Shown here piece after piece: positions 32,563-41,797 of a stretch of DNA of 61,121 nt (position 1 is its first letter; every line of letters begins with the position of its first letter). This DNA is from Paenibacillus hemerocallicola. Its GTDB lineage: Bacteria > Bacillota > Bacilli > Paenibacillales > NBRC-103111. The DNA is taken from contig NZ_VDCQ01000046.1 of assembly GCF_006265175.1 (NCBI RefSeq), positions 18,089 through 79,209 of the forward strand, in the 5' to 3' direction. A program made the position numbers and the translations under genes. Below the pieces are notes generated by a model. That model had not been told where the DNA came from, made no database searches, and saw only the letters and a list, made by a program, of their open reading frames with translations.

Positions 32563-32641
32563 GGCTGGGACATAGGCACGGAATAGTATCTCATACTGCT
32601 TCCCCCGGGGTGCCGGAGAATAGCCAGAGTATGCAAATACT
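32563..32641 (+). ncRNA. Structured 5' leader (nested hairpins ending at the ribosome binding site)
   Basis: GGCT/AGCC encloses GGCAC/GTGCC, which encloses GAAxAGTAT/ATACTxxTTC with loop CTC. Immediately after, AGTAT-GCAA-ATACT forms a second hairpin that ends at AGGTGGAGG, the ribosome binding site of the next gene. This layout suits a riboswitch or other cis-regulator; I cannot assign it to a known class. Confidence 0.4.
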
Positions 32642-32661
32642 AGGTGGAGGTGTCAAGTCCA

Positions 32662-33747
32662 GTGAAAAGCTTGATTTCACGCAAGGGCAGTCGGTTGTTC
32701 GTCCAGATGGGCGCCGTTCTTCTGATCGCCCTGCTGCTGCTCCCGATCCTGCCGTCGAATCATCAGGCGTCGGCAGCCGGCAATCTTCCGGTAACGCTCA
32801 AGTTCAATTTGTCGGATAGTTCGGACCCGTCGATGCTTAAGAAAAATTTGCAAAGACACACCGTCTTGCAATCGTTCGCCTTCGACAATACCAATCAGCA
32901 TACGTATACGGTCCAGTTGATTGGCGGAGGTCTACAGCTTCCGGGCGAAACTTCCGCGCCCAATGCGGCGACCCGCAGCTCCAATGGGGATCTGTGCGTG
33001 ACGAAGCTGGATTGGTCCGGCAATATTATCAGCTACATGTACGTATTGGGAGCCGGACACGGAGTATCCATCGGCGTCGAGCCGGGCATCGGGCAGAGCG
33101 GGCAGCCGGTAGCTTATCTGTGGATGGAGACCGACGGCGTGGATACGGGAAGCGGGGCAAGAGGCACGAAGATCGCCAGATTCCCGTTTACGGACGGTGC
33201 GGTCGTAACCCCCAATACGCCTTGGCTGCAGAAGCACACGCTCGTACCAGGGGCTACCAATACGACGGTCAGCATCGACATGGCGCATGGTTACATTGTT
33301 CAGCGTTACAAAGCCACGGACGAGTCGTATAAGCTCAGCGTGTTCGACCTGGCCCAAGTGAAATTGGGCAACTATACGGCGCGATCCACGATCACGCTTC
33401 CTGGGGTAAGCGCCAACACCTCATTCCAGGGCTATACCACCTATGGCAGCTACGCCTATTTGCTGGAAGGCACCTATTATGGCAAGGCCGGAGCGAATTC
33501 GGTGCCACCTGACGGAAATACGCACATTACCACCATTGACTTGAATACGGGCGCGATCGTAGAGGGACCGAAGCTTACAAAAGCCGGATACTCCTTGCTT
33601 TACCGGGAACCGGAAGGCATGGCGATCCAGATCCCGAATCCCGGCAATCCCGGCTCTGCTCGTTTGTCGTTCGGTTTTGCCAGCTATGTCTCATCGACGG
33701 ACACTACCAAGCAAGCCAGTATTTATTACAAAGACGTCCTTTATTAA
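32662..33747 (+). CDS. Secreted TagC/P68-RBP-like beta-propeller protein
   Basis: 361 residues. The signal peptide (MKSLISRKGSRLF then a hydrophobic run ending NHQASAA) is followed by a propeller domain with QSFAFDNTNQHTYTVQLIGGG, GDLCVTKLDWSGN, LGAGHGVSIGVEPG and EPEGMAIQI. These match by memory the family that includes the Staphylococcus phage P68 receptor-binding protein and TagC-like proteins, which contact wall teichoic acid or glycans. The GTG at 32662 is chosen because GGTGGAGGTG lies ten bases upstream. It precedes a sugar ABC transporter. Confidence 0.65.
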   Translation: MKSLISRKGSRLFVQMGAVLLIALLLLPILPSNHQASAAGNLPVTLKFNLSDSSDPSMLKKNLQRHTVLQSFAFDNTNQHTYTVQLIGGGLQLPGETSAPNAATRSSNGDLCVTKLDWSGNIISYMYVLGAGHGVSIGVEPGIGQSGQPVAYLWMETDGVDTGSGARGTKIARFPFTDGAVVTPNTPWLQKHTLVPGATNTTVSIDMAHGYIVQRYKATDESYKLSVFDLAQVKLGNYTARSTITLPGVSANTSFQGYTTYGSYAYLLEGTYYGKAGANSVPPDGNTHITTIDLNTGAIVEGPKLTKAGYSLLYREPEGMAIQIPNPGNPGSARLSFGFASYVSSTDTTKQASIYYKDVLY

Positions 33748-33817
33748 GCGGCGGCAATAACCGTCTAGCAAGTAAAACGCTTACTCAAGTTCGACAACTT
33801 CATCACTCTGGGTTGCG

Positions 33818-33906
33818 GAGACCATGAGATCACCTCGGAGACAAAGAAGTCGTATGCGCGCATACGAACCATTCTGTTGTCTTTTTGTGCTTCCATGGTC
33901 TCTTTT
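33818..33906 (+). ncRNA. Long nested hairpin between propeller gene and ABC transporter
   Basis: GAGACCATG (33818-33826) pairs with CATGGTCTC (33894-33902). Inside, AGACAAAGAA can pair with TTCTGTTGTCT and the apex is the perfect palindrome GTATGCGCGCATAC. TTTTCTTTG follows, so it may terminate transcription from the propeller gene or act as a regulated leader for the transporter 94 bases on. Confidence 0.5.
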
Positions 33907-33999
33907 CTTTGTATAAGGAAAAGTACACAAGCAAGCTGAACATTGGCAGACTCTTCCCGCTGTCTAAATCGGAAATGATCGAGAGGGGTACTTAACACT

Positions 34000-35325
34000 A
34001 TGAAATTCAAAAAAGTTGCGGCTCTGCTGTCGGTGTCGGCGTTAACGTCAAGCTTGTTAATCGGCTGCTCGTCTTCCCAGAGCTCCGAGCCTGGCTCAAC
34101 CCCGGCGGCAGCCAAGCCGCTCGTAGAGGACACGTCGCCGATCACGATTCAATACTGGCATTCCCATGCCGAGAAGCAAATGCCGATCGTCAATACGATG
34201 ATCGAGGAATTCAAGAAGAAATACCCGTACATTACGGTAGAACAGGTGTATCAAGGCGCCTATGCCGATCTGCACAAGAAGCTCCAGGCGGCCGTAGCCG
34301 CGAATGACGTACCCGCGGTGACCAACGTGGAGGTGGCCTCCCTGCCCAACTTCGCGGACAGCGGTACATTCGCCAACCTGACCCCTTTCATCGAGCGGGA
34401 TAAGATCGACCTGAACGATTTTTCCAAAGGGATGCTTCAGGCTTATGCCTATAACAACAAACAGTATGGCTTCCCTCTAATCGTCAGCTCCAGCGTGTTT
34501 ATCTACAACAAGACAATGCTGGACCAAATCGGGGTCAAGCCTCCGCAAGCATGGGCGGAAATCGAGGAGTTCAACAAGAAGGTGACGGTGAAGGAAGGCG
34601 GTAAAACGACGCGTTATGCCTTCTCGGTTCCCGGCTGGGATACGTGGTACTTCGATCCGTGGATTACGAACGGCGGCGGTATGATTCTGACTGCGGATAA
34701 GAAAAAGGTAGGCTTCGACCAGCCGGAGAGCTGGAGATGGATCGAGAACTTCCGCAAGTGGACGCTGGAGGGCTCGGTACATATGGGCTACGGGCCCGGA
34801 GCCTCCGACAACATGCGGCAGATGTTCCTGGATCAGAAGGTCGCAATGGTCGAGCATTCGTCCGCGACGTTAAAGGCCACATACCTCGACAACGCCAAGT
34901 TCGAAGTCGGCATGTCGTTCATTCCCGGGGACAAGGAGCGGAAGGCGCATATCGGCGGAGCCGGCATTGTCATTATGGATAAGGCGCCGGATAAGCAAAA
35001 GGAAGCCGCATGGAAGTTCGTACAATTTTTGACCAACAAGGAAAACAACATCCGGTGGGCGGATGGCACGGGCTACTTGCCGACGCATAAATCGGTCATC
35101 AACACGGACGAGGGCAAGAAGTATTTCGAGAAATGGCCGCAATACAAAGTGATTTTCGACAACTTCGATTATGTAGTAGGAAGGCCTCAGCATCCCGCTT
35201 ATTCGGAGTTCAGCAAAAAGTATTTGGAAGTGGTCGGCAAGATGCTTCTGGAGAATGCGGACCCGCTTCCGCTTCTGAAAAACTCCGTTAAAGAAATGAA
35301 CGATATTATAAAAGACTATCAGTAA
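34000..35325 (+). CDS. Extracellular sugar-binding lipoprotein of an ABC transporter
   Basis: 441 residues; lipobox LLIGC (Cys 23) and a family 1 solute-binding fold (ITIQYWHSHAEKQMPIVNTMIEEFKKKYP in pieces, ending NSVKEMNDIIKDY). Similar to UgpB/MalE-type proteins, so a glycerol-phosphate, oligosaccharide or glycoside is likely. First gene of a three-gene unit with two permeases; the ATPase is absent and is probably a shared MsmX-type subunit. Confidence 0.9.
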   Translation: MKFKKVAALLSVSALTSSLLIGCSSSQSSEPGSTPAAAKPLVEDTSPITIQYWHSHAEKQMPIVNTMIEEFKKKYPYITVEQVYQGAYADLHKKLQAAVAANDVPAVTNVEVASLPNFADSGTFANLTPFIERDKIDLNDFSKGMLQAYAYNNKQYGFPLIVSSSVFIYNKTMLDQIGVKPPQAWAEIEEFNKKVTVKEGGKTTRYAFSVPGWDTWYFDPWITNGGGMILTADKKKVGFDQPESWRWIENFRKWTLEGSVHMGYGPGASDNMRQMFLDQKVAMVEHSSATLKATYLDNAKFEVGMSFIPGDKERKAHIGGAGIVIMDKAPDKQKEAAWKFVQFLTNKENNIRWADGTGYLPTHKSVINTDEGKKYFEKWPQYKVIFDNFDYVVGRPQHPAYSEFSKKYLEVVGKMLLENADPLPLLKNSVKEMNDIIKDYQ

Positions 35326-35403
35326 GAGGACAGCGGCGATTCGGTCAAGCAGCCGTCAGATCAAGCCTTCTTGACCGTTCTGCCGCAGACGAGAGGTGTT
35401 GCC

Positions 35404-36351
35404 ATGAAGGCGATAAAGGAACAGCGGGGAAATCCGCGGCCGCTGTCCGCGGGTACCCGAACCACGCGAACGAACTTCCGTTGGATCGAGGGGTTCAAGG
35501 ATTTTAGCTTTGCCTTGCCCGCCTTGCTTGCTCTATTTATTTTTGTATACTACCCGCTACTCAATTCTTTCTATTTGAGCTTCACGAACTGGAATATGAC
35601 GAGGCCGATCAAGAAGCTCGTCGGATTAGACAACTATGCGTATTTGCTTACTAGCGATACATTCTACAAGGTTTTGAAAATTACGTTTACTTATACGGTG
35701 CTGGACGTGACACTGACGCTCTCGCTCGGTCTGCTGCTCGCGTTATTGTTCAATCGCACCTCCAAGCTGTTCAATTTCATGCGTTCCCTTCTATTCATGC
35801 CGCACTATATTTCGATGGTTATCGTCGCAATGATCTTCCTATGGATATTTAACGGTCAGTACGGCGTATTGAATAAGCTGCTGGAGAAGCTGGGGATCGA
35901 GCCGGTCCTCTGGCTGATGAATCCGAAAACGGCGCTATGGGCGCTGATTGTCGTATCGGTGTGGAAGGGCGTCGGATTTACGATGATTATTTTCATCGCG
36001 GGCCTCAGAAGCGTGCCTCTGGATTACTATGAAGCATCGAGCATCGATGGGGCCACCAAGTGGCACCAATTCTGGAGCATTACTTTGCCGCTCCTGTCCC
36101 CGACGACGCTGTTTCTGTTCATCACCAACTTCATCTCCTCCATGCAAGTGTTCCAATCCGTGGACATTATGACGAACGGCGGACCGCTCGATGCCACGAA
36201 GGCCATGGTGTACTGGATCTACGAGATGGCGTTCGGCGAATTCAGGACGGGCAGAGCTTCGGCGCTTGTCATTATTTTCTTCCTGATCATTGTTCTGCTG
36301 ACGATCCTGCAAATGTATGTGTCCCGCAAAAAAGTCCATTACGAAGGGTAG
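35404..36351 (+). CDS. Sugar ABC transporter permease (MalF/UgpA type)
   Basis: 315 residues with six membrane spans and the EAA loop (YYEASSIDGATKWHQFWSITLPLLSP) that contacts the ATPase. The frame opens at 35371, but GAGAGGTG before ATG 35404 decides the start. It follows the binding protein by 78 bases and precedes its partner permease by 11 bases. Confidence 0.92.
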   Translation: MKAIKEQRGNPRPLSAGTRTTRTNFRWIEGFKDFSFALPALLALFIFVYYPLLNSFYLSFTNWNMTRPIKKLVGLDNYAYLLTSDTFYKVLKITFTYTVLDVTLTLSLGLLLALLFNRTSKLFNFMRSLLFMPHYISMVIVAMIFLWIFNGQYGVLNKLLEKLGIEPVLWLMNPKTALWALIVVSVWKGVGFTMIIFIAGLRSVPLDYYEASSIDGATKWHQFWSITLPLLSPTTLFLFITNFISSMQVFQSVDIMTNGGPLDATKAMVYWIYEMAFGEFRTGRASALVIIFFLIIVLLTILQMYVSRKKVHYEG

Positions 36352-36362
36352 GTTGTCCCGTC

Positions 36363-37196
36363 ATGAAAAGTACGATGATGCTCGTATCTACCCGTACCCT
36401 CATAGCCTCTATCGTTACCCTTTTCATGTTTTTCCCGATCTATTGGATGCTGATCACCGCCTTGAAGTCCCCGGAGGAACTGAGATTGGCCGTACCGACG
36501 TTCTGGCCGGAGACGTTCATGTGGTCCAACTTCCTGAACGTGTTCGAAACGATTCCTTTCGCCCGCTATGCCCTGAACACGATCATTCAGACCGTCGGCA
36601 TCGTAGTGCTGCAGATCAATGTGGCGTTAATGGCCGCTTATGCTTTTGCCAAGGGGAATTTCATGGGACGAGATCCGTTGTTCCTGCTCGTGCTGGCCGC
36701 CCTGATCGTGCCGGACCAGGTAATATTCGTTCCGGTGTACGTCCTGCTGTCCAAGCTGGGATGGCTCAATACGTACTATGCGCTTATTGTTCCGCATGCT
36801 GCCTCGGCCTATGGAATTTTCCTGCTGCGTCAGATGTTCCGCTCCATCAACAACGACGTTATCGAGGCTGCGAAGATGGATGGGGCGAACCGAATGAAAA
36901 TTTTGTACAGGATTTTGACGCCCATGGCGATGCCGACGGTTGTCACCTTGCTGGTGATCAGCTTCATCGGCAGTTGGAATTCGTACTTCTGGCCGCTCGT
37001 CATGACCAATTCGGACAAGATGCGCGTGCTCACGGTCGGACTGGCCAAGATGCGCGATTCCATCGGGGGCAACGAGGCGTTATCGATCCATCTGCTGATG
37101 GCCGCCAGCGTTACGGTCATCGTGCCGATCGTAGTGGTGTTCGTCTTCGCCCAGAAGCATATTATTGCCGCAATGTCGAATTCCACCTTCAAGTAG
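36363..37196 (+). CDS. Sugar ABC transporter permease (MalG/UgpE type)
   Basis: 277 residues with six membrane spans; EAA loop NDVIEAAKMDGANRMKILYRILTPMAMP. Start ATG follows the upstream permease stop by 11 bases with an AGGTTG site. Completes the inner-membrane channel with the MalF-type subunit. Confidence 0.92.
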   Translation: MKSTMMLVSTRTLIASIVTLFMFFPIYWMLITALKSPEELRLAVPTFWPETFMWSNFLNVFETIPFARYALNTIIQTVGIVVLQINVALMAAYAFAKGNFMGRDPLFLLVLAALIVPDQVIFVPVYVLLSKLGWLNTYYALIVPHAASAYGIFLLRQMFRSINNDVIEAAKMDGANRMKILYRILTPMAMPTVVTLLVISFIGSWNSYFWPLVMTNSDKMRVLTVGLAKMRDSIGGNEALSIHLLMAASVTVIVPIVVVFVFAQKHIIAAMSNSTFK

Positions 37197-37298
37197 CTTC
37201 GACCCGCTATCGCAATCGCCGCAAACAACGTGGGAATTGTGTCAAGTCGGGATGCGAGTTGGACCGACATTAACGCCTGCGCGGCTTCACAACGCATA

Positions 37299-37326
37299 CA
37301 AGACCTTCGCACACACGAAGGTCTTG
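37299..37326. terminator. Hairpin between convergent genes
   Basis: CAAGACCTTCG...CGAAGGTCTTG, 11 perfect pairs, no strong T-tract on either side. It lies between the permease stop and the convergent hydrolase stop. Confidence 0.5.
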
Positions 37327-37393
37327 CTCTCCCTAACAATATCGCTACATTCGCGGCCCCCGGCATACGTTGCGCCCCCCGCAATGACACGAA

Positions 37394-38344
37394 TCATCCG
37401 GCTGATTTCGAACGAATCGACTCGCACCACGACACGAACGTTTCCGGCATGAAATGCCGGTAATGGCCGTGCGGACACGGCTCCCCATCCCCGTCCACCC
37501 GGATATCGTCCACGGCTATGCCGTGAGAACGAAGCAGCGAGGCGTACTTGACCGCATGCTCCTCCATCGGGAGCACCTGATCCGTCGACGACCAGACTAG
37601 CAGCGTCGGCGGCCAGTTGTACCCGATTCTGTTGTCCGAACCGGCCTTCTCCGGTACCGGTTCGCGGCACGGATCGGCATACCCGGCCTTCGACTCGAAC
37701 TCGGCCGGATCGTCGGAGCCGATGCCGTATGCCCGCTTTACGCCATCCGGATGAGTGTGCATATAGGCATGCCGCAGATTGCAAAGCGGGTACTGGCCGA
37801 TCACGCCGAGCACCCGACCGGTTCCCAACGCTCGCACCGCGCCTACCGTCGTCATAAAACCGTTGGATGCTCCGAGCATGAAGCCTTGCGGCTCCAGCCG
37901 GTACGTCGCGGTCATATGGTCGCAGAACGAAACGCAAGCGAGCCGGCTATGATTGTTGCCATACAGCAGATCTCCGTAATTTTGCGCGCCGCAAACGACG
38001 TATCCGGCATGCAAAAAAGCTTCGATCGTCGGGTTGGAATACCGCCGGTAACCGGGCGCCTCCCGGCGCAAATAGGCTCCACCGTTTTGCGCATCGACGC
38101 CGTACTGCGTCTTCCCGGTCCAGCTTGCCGTGCGCTCCGTTCCGTCCATTATCCATCCGTTGCCGTGATTGCACACGATCCAAGGATGAGGCTTTCCGTT
38201 AGGGTCGTACTCGTACGGCAGACGCACGAAGCACAAATCGTTGCCCTCTCCGCCGAACCGATAGACGAGCACATCCCCCGCTTTCCCGAGCGGCGGTGCG
38301 GCCTTCCCGCCGAACGAAGCCGCCCGTTCATCCGACGTCGACAT
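37394..38344 (-). CDS. Alpha/beta-hydrolase fold protein
   Basis: 316 residues. Nucleophile elbow region GASNGF (as GxSxG-like, LGASNGFMTTVGA), oxyanion region VCNHGNGW and a late histidine in GHYRHFMPE, consistent with a serine hydrolase, perhaps an esterase that removes acyl groups from glycans. The frame is open to 38434, but TTGAGGAG precedes ATG 38344 (MSTSDERAA). It overlaps the stop of the sialidase-like gene by 17 bases, so it is the last gene of that operon. Confidence 0.75.
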   Translation of the reverse strand: MSTSDERAASFGGKAAPPLGKAGDVLVYRFGGEGNDLCFVRLPYEYDPNGKPHPWIVCNHGNGWIMDGTERTASWTGKTQYGVDAQNGGAYLRREAPGYRRYSNPTIEAFLHAGYVVCGAQNYGDLLYGNNHSRLACVSFCDHMTATYRLEPQGFMLGASNGFMTTVGAVRALGTGRVLGVIGQYPLCNLRHAYMHTHPDGVKRAYGIGSDDPAEFESKAGYADPCREPVPEKAGSDNRIGYNWPPTLLVWSSTDQVLPMEEHAVKYASLLRSHGIAVDDIRVDGDGEPCPHGHYRHFMPETFVSWCESIRSKSAG

Positions 38345-39404
38345 ACGCATTCTCCTCAAGCCGACCTCGCAGCTCGGTCCAATCGTATTCCAGCCTGACG
38401 ATATCCGGCTTATCCCCGGTCGCATGAGGCGCATACGTAATCACATTAAACATCGTCCGTCCGTTCTCGCTGATAAAATATGGCTCCGGGTAATACGAAT
38501 CGCCCGCCTCATTGTCATTCGTGTCCAATAGCACGTTCGACCCCAGCTTCAGACCATCGGGATCGAACCGGTACAGCTCGAGCGTACCGCGCGATTGTCC
38601 GGCGGGAATATTGCGGCACAGCAAATACATATCGCCGTCGCGCTCGAACAGCTTCGGTCTGCCGACATAATCGATCGAAGCGTGCCGGTCGGACAATACG
38701 GCCGAGGCTATTTTATTGAAATGCGCATCCGTAAGAAATGCCATCGTCCTGCGGTCGTACCCTCGCGCTATGAGGACGAATCCTTCTTTGTAGGCAAGCA
38801 GCGTGCTTTCGTTAAAATCGAACTCGAATTCGGCGTTCAAGTTTTTCAAATAGGTCCACGATTTCCCCGAATCCGCGGTTCGAATCGCGTGTACCGCCCT
38901 GACGCCTCCGGTCAGCTCGGCAAATGACATGACAAGCATGCTCATCGATCCGTCGGGAGTGGTCGCATCGTCGAACGAATAGCCGTACCGATAGCCGCCG
39001 ACCTCCGGAAAATCGCCTTCGTCCGCAAACGTCTCTCCTTCATCGACGGACCGATACAGACGCAGCCCCGCCCGTTCCTTGGAGCCGCCATGCTGAACGT
39101 CTACATACATATGGATCGAGCCGTCCGGCATGCGCATCAGCTCCGGATTTTGGTTCACCTTGTCGAGTCCCGCGTCCACGACGCGCACCGCCGATACGTC
39201 CTTCGATACGGCGTCCAGCGTGACGACCTCGAGCGGCGCCCCAGCTTCCCGAAAATGCTTCTCCCCGTTTTTGTATGCGATCAGGATGCGGGTTCCCGTC
39301 CGCTTAAGTTCGAGCATCGAAGGAAACGCGTAGTACCGCTGCTCCTCGTACGCCCCTTCGCTGCCGACCAATATTTGCTTATGTTTCCTATTTAACCGCT
39401 GCAT
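38328..39404 (-). CDS. Sialidase-like (BNR/Asp-box) beta-propeller enzyme
   Basis: 358 residues, no signal peptide. Two Asp boxes are visible (YRSVDEGETF and RTADSGKSWTYL), as in six-bladed neuraminidases and related glycosidases; an RxxG-type start (EEQRYYAFPSMLEL) also fits. It lies between an N-acetylneuraminate-lyase-family gene and a hydrolase gene, so use of a sialic-acid-like or other keto-acid sugar is a reasonable inference. Lack of a signal peptide suggests action on imported oligosaccharides. Confidence 0.7.
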   Translation of the reverse strand: MQRLNRKHKQILVGSEGAYEEQRYYAFPSMLELKRTGTRILIAYKNGEKHFREAGAPLEVVTLDAVSKDVSAVRVVDAGLDKVNQNPELMRMPDGSIHMYVDVQHGGSKERAGLRLYRSVDEGETFADEGDFPEVGGYRYGYSFDDATTPDGSMSMLVMSFAELTGGVRAVHAIRTADSGKSWTYLKNLNAEFEFDFNESTLLAYKEGFVLIARGYDRRTMAFLTDAHFNKIASAVLSDRHASIDYVGRPKLFERDGDMYLLCRNIPAGQSRGTLELYRFDPDGLKLGSNVLLDTNDNEAGDSYYPEPYFISENGRTMFNVITYAPHATGDKPDIVRLEYDWTELRGRLEENAYVDVG

Positions 39405-39461
39405 GCTCGTCGCCCCCTTCTATCATTTCGAACCGCCTCGTTATCGGCAAGCCCCTTAATG

Positions 39462-40385
39462 TTACGTAACGCTCGGCTCGCATTCCCGGACGTGCTTCAT
39501 GATCTTCTCGTATATATCGCGGATGGCCGGACCGTCCGACGCCTTTGCGGTCGGCAGCGGCAAGCGCGGCTTGCCGCAATCGATGCCCCGAAGCTTGACG
39601 AGCTCTTTGACGGCGGCGAATAAGCCGATCGCTCGAATGTCCGTAATGATCTCGTTGATGACGAATTGCAGCCGCTGCGCTTCGGCGATATTTCCAGCGA
39701 GGAACTCGTTCTCCAGGCGGACGAACAGCTCCGGCATCGCGCCGTACGTTCCCCCGATACCCGCGCTGGCCCCCATGACTCTCCCTGCCAAATATTGCTG
39801 ATCCGGGCCGTTGAACAGCAGGAAGCGCTCGCCGCCGATCGCTTTGAATTGCTGCAGCTCGTATACGTTGAACGTAGTCATCTTCATGCCGAGCAGCTTC
39901 TGGTTCGCAAGCATGGCCTTGAGCATGGCGGGAGACATATGAAAGCCGGTCGCTGCGGGAATGTAGTAGATGATAAAAGGCAGCGAGCAGCTGTCCATCA
40001 TCGCGTCCCAATACGCTTGGACCGCTTCCTCGGTATAGGCATAGTAAAACGGCGGAATCGAGGATACGGCGTCGGCTCCCGCCTTTTCCGCATGCCGGGC
40101 CAATTGCACGCTCTCCTTCGTCGTGTTCGCCCCGATATGCGCCGTTACGGTCACGCGTCCGGCATTCGCCTCCAGCACCGCCTCCAGCATGATCTGCCGC
40201 TCCTCGACGCTTTGCAGAATGCCTTCTCCGGTTCCTCCTCCGACATACAGGCCGCTCACACCCTTGTCGATCAGAAAGCGGGTCAGCCGTTTGGCCGCTT
40301 CGGGAGCGATGTCCCCTTGCTCGTCGTAGCAGGAATTCATCGCGACGTGTACGCCCGAGAATTTGTTCGAATACAGCTGTACCAT
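39462..40385 (-). CDS. Dihydrodipicolinate synthase / N-acetylneuraminate lyase family aldolase, second copy
   Basis: 307-residue class I aldolase with YVGGGTGEGILQS, a tyrosine pair in PPFYYAYTEE, and the Schiff-base lysine in LLGMKMTTFN. It is clearly paralogous to the aldolase at 9620-10555 (shared FNGPDQQYLAGR / LNGPDEQYLAGR and GGIGGTYGVMPELF-type segment). It has a GGAGG site before ATG. It heads an operon with the sialidase-like and hydrolase genes and carries a motif shared with the IclR promoter. Confidence 0.87.
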   Translation of the reverse strand: MVQLYSNKFSGVHVAMNSCYDEQGDIAPEAAKRLTRFLIDKGVSGLYVGGGTGEGILQSVEERQIMLEAVLEANAGRVTVTAHIGANTTKESVQLARHAEKAGADAVSSIPPFYYAYTEEAVQAYWDAMMDSCSLPFIIYYIPAATGFHMSPAMLKAMLANQKLLGMKMTTFNVYELQQFKAIGGERFLLFNGPDQQYLAGRVMGASAGIGGTYGAMPELFVRLENEFLAGNIAEAQRLQFVINEIITDIRAIGLFAAVKELVKLRGIDCGKPRLPLPTAKASDGPAIRDIYEKIMKHVRECEPSVT

Positions 40386-40477
40386 GGAAAACCTCCAAGC
40401 TCATTTTGGATGAGTGATTGCATATTCACGAATGAAGGAAGAAAAAACATATTTATATATCGAATTATAGTATTTAC

Positions 40478-40491
40478 TTTCATAATACACA
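40478..40491 (-). promoter_or_regulatory. TTTCATAATACACA motif, candidate IclR operator (copy 2)
   Basis: Identical to 32093-32106 upstream of the IclR gene. Lies in the AT-rich promoter region of the aldolase operon. Confidence 0.45.
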
Positions 40492-40650
40492 ATATAATTT
40501 TATATTTCATTTACTGTTTGCCCATCATACCCCACATATAGCGCCTTCCAGCCATCCTCTAATATGAGGTTCGAATATTGGTCGGATCCCCCTCACAAAG
40601 CATACCGCGCGAAGCGAGCTTCGCATCGCGAAAAAACTGCAGTAGCATAA

Positions 40651-40956
40651 TTCGCGAGCAGAAGCGCATGTTCCGCATAATCGGTGAAGGCGAACGGCCT
40701 CTGCAGGGGCTTGCAGGACCGCGAGACCGCGAATCCATCAAATAACGGAACTGGCGTATGTTATTTACCCCGAGTACCGATGTCGGTCGCAAATAACGGA
40801 AAATTCGCGAACAGAAGCACATGTTCCGCATAATCGGTGAAGGCGAACGACCTCTGCAGGGGTTTGCAGGACCGCGAGACCGCGAATCCATCAAATAACG
40901 GAACTGGCGTATGTTATTTACCCCGAGTACCGATGTCGGTCGCAAATAACGGAAAC
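40651..40956. repeat. 153-bp tandem duplication
   Basis: Copies at 40651-40803 and 40804-40956 differ at only a few bases; each ends in GCAAATAACGGAAA and contains AAATAACGGAACTGGCG. A minus-strand frame crosses both because 153 is divisible by three, but it has no start signal, so I do not call a gene. Confidence 0.9.
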
Positions 40957-41790
40957 CCGCTCCGCTATTCCACCGTTCACGATCATTTTCATCCCGAAAG
41001 ATCGAGATAACGGAAGTCTGTTCCGCTATCCTCAAGAGCGTGACGGAATTCGGGACAATAGCGGAATACAGTTCCTCTATTTACCGCAACATGTTGCACC
41101 TGCTCCTCCATCTATTTGCCCAAGAATTGGACCAAATACCGCAATGAGGTGTTACTGCTTAGGTAGAGACAGCCGGCCGACACTCAAGATAACGGACAAC
41201 CAAGGACCTTATCGGGCGAAAAAGGGGCGACTTCGTAAGCGAACGGACACCGGAGACCTTATTTCGTGAAACGAGGCGCTTTCCGGCCCGTTTCCGAGCC
41301 GATAAAGGCTCTCCTGACCGTTACCGGATCGATAGGGGCATTCACTCCAATAGCGTCACTCCTGTTCGTTAGCCCGGGCGACAGTTGACTGCTGCATTCC
41401 CCATCCGGCGGACCACTTGCTAGGGGCCATGCTTGGGTAAGGGCTCCTTCACCCGAGTAGTAGCAATGGGGTTCACTAATAAGCAAATTTGGTTCACGGT
41501 TTCACCGGTAGACTGGTGCGTCAGTCCAAAACCGGCATCCGTCCCCATACCGGCTTCCGGATACGGGCAGCTGTCGCGACGATCATGGATTTCAGCCTTC
41601 GATACCGGTCCCGATAAACCTGTCATGAATGTCCCCGATCGAAATATGCTCTTAGTAAGAAAACCATTCATCGACGTCTTGCGAAGAAGAGCGGCCGCGA
41701 TTCGGCGGAAGCTTTCTTGGTTCGGAATGTCGCAGTCCGCTTGATCGAAGCATCACTTTTCAGCTATATCCCTAATCGAACTTAACATTC
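40957..41790. repeat. Non-coding stretch with degenerate GGAA/TTCC and CCTTAT repeats
   Basis: Over 800 bases without a credible gene. It carries more of the short intergenic units: ATAGCGGAATACAGTTCCTCTAT near 41070, and AGGACCTTATCGGGCGAAA / AGACCTTATTTCGTGAAAC around 41205-41270, which resemble the AATAAGG/CCTTATT units of the 19.8 kb array. Confidence 0.6.
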
Positions 41791-41797
41791 CGAATCG

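Noticed and set aside
40559-41035. 158-codon minus-strand frame with an internal repeat
   Set aside because: It is produced by the 153-bp duplication. There is no ribosome binding site and codon usage is unlike the neighbouring genes.
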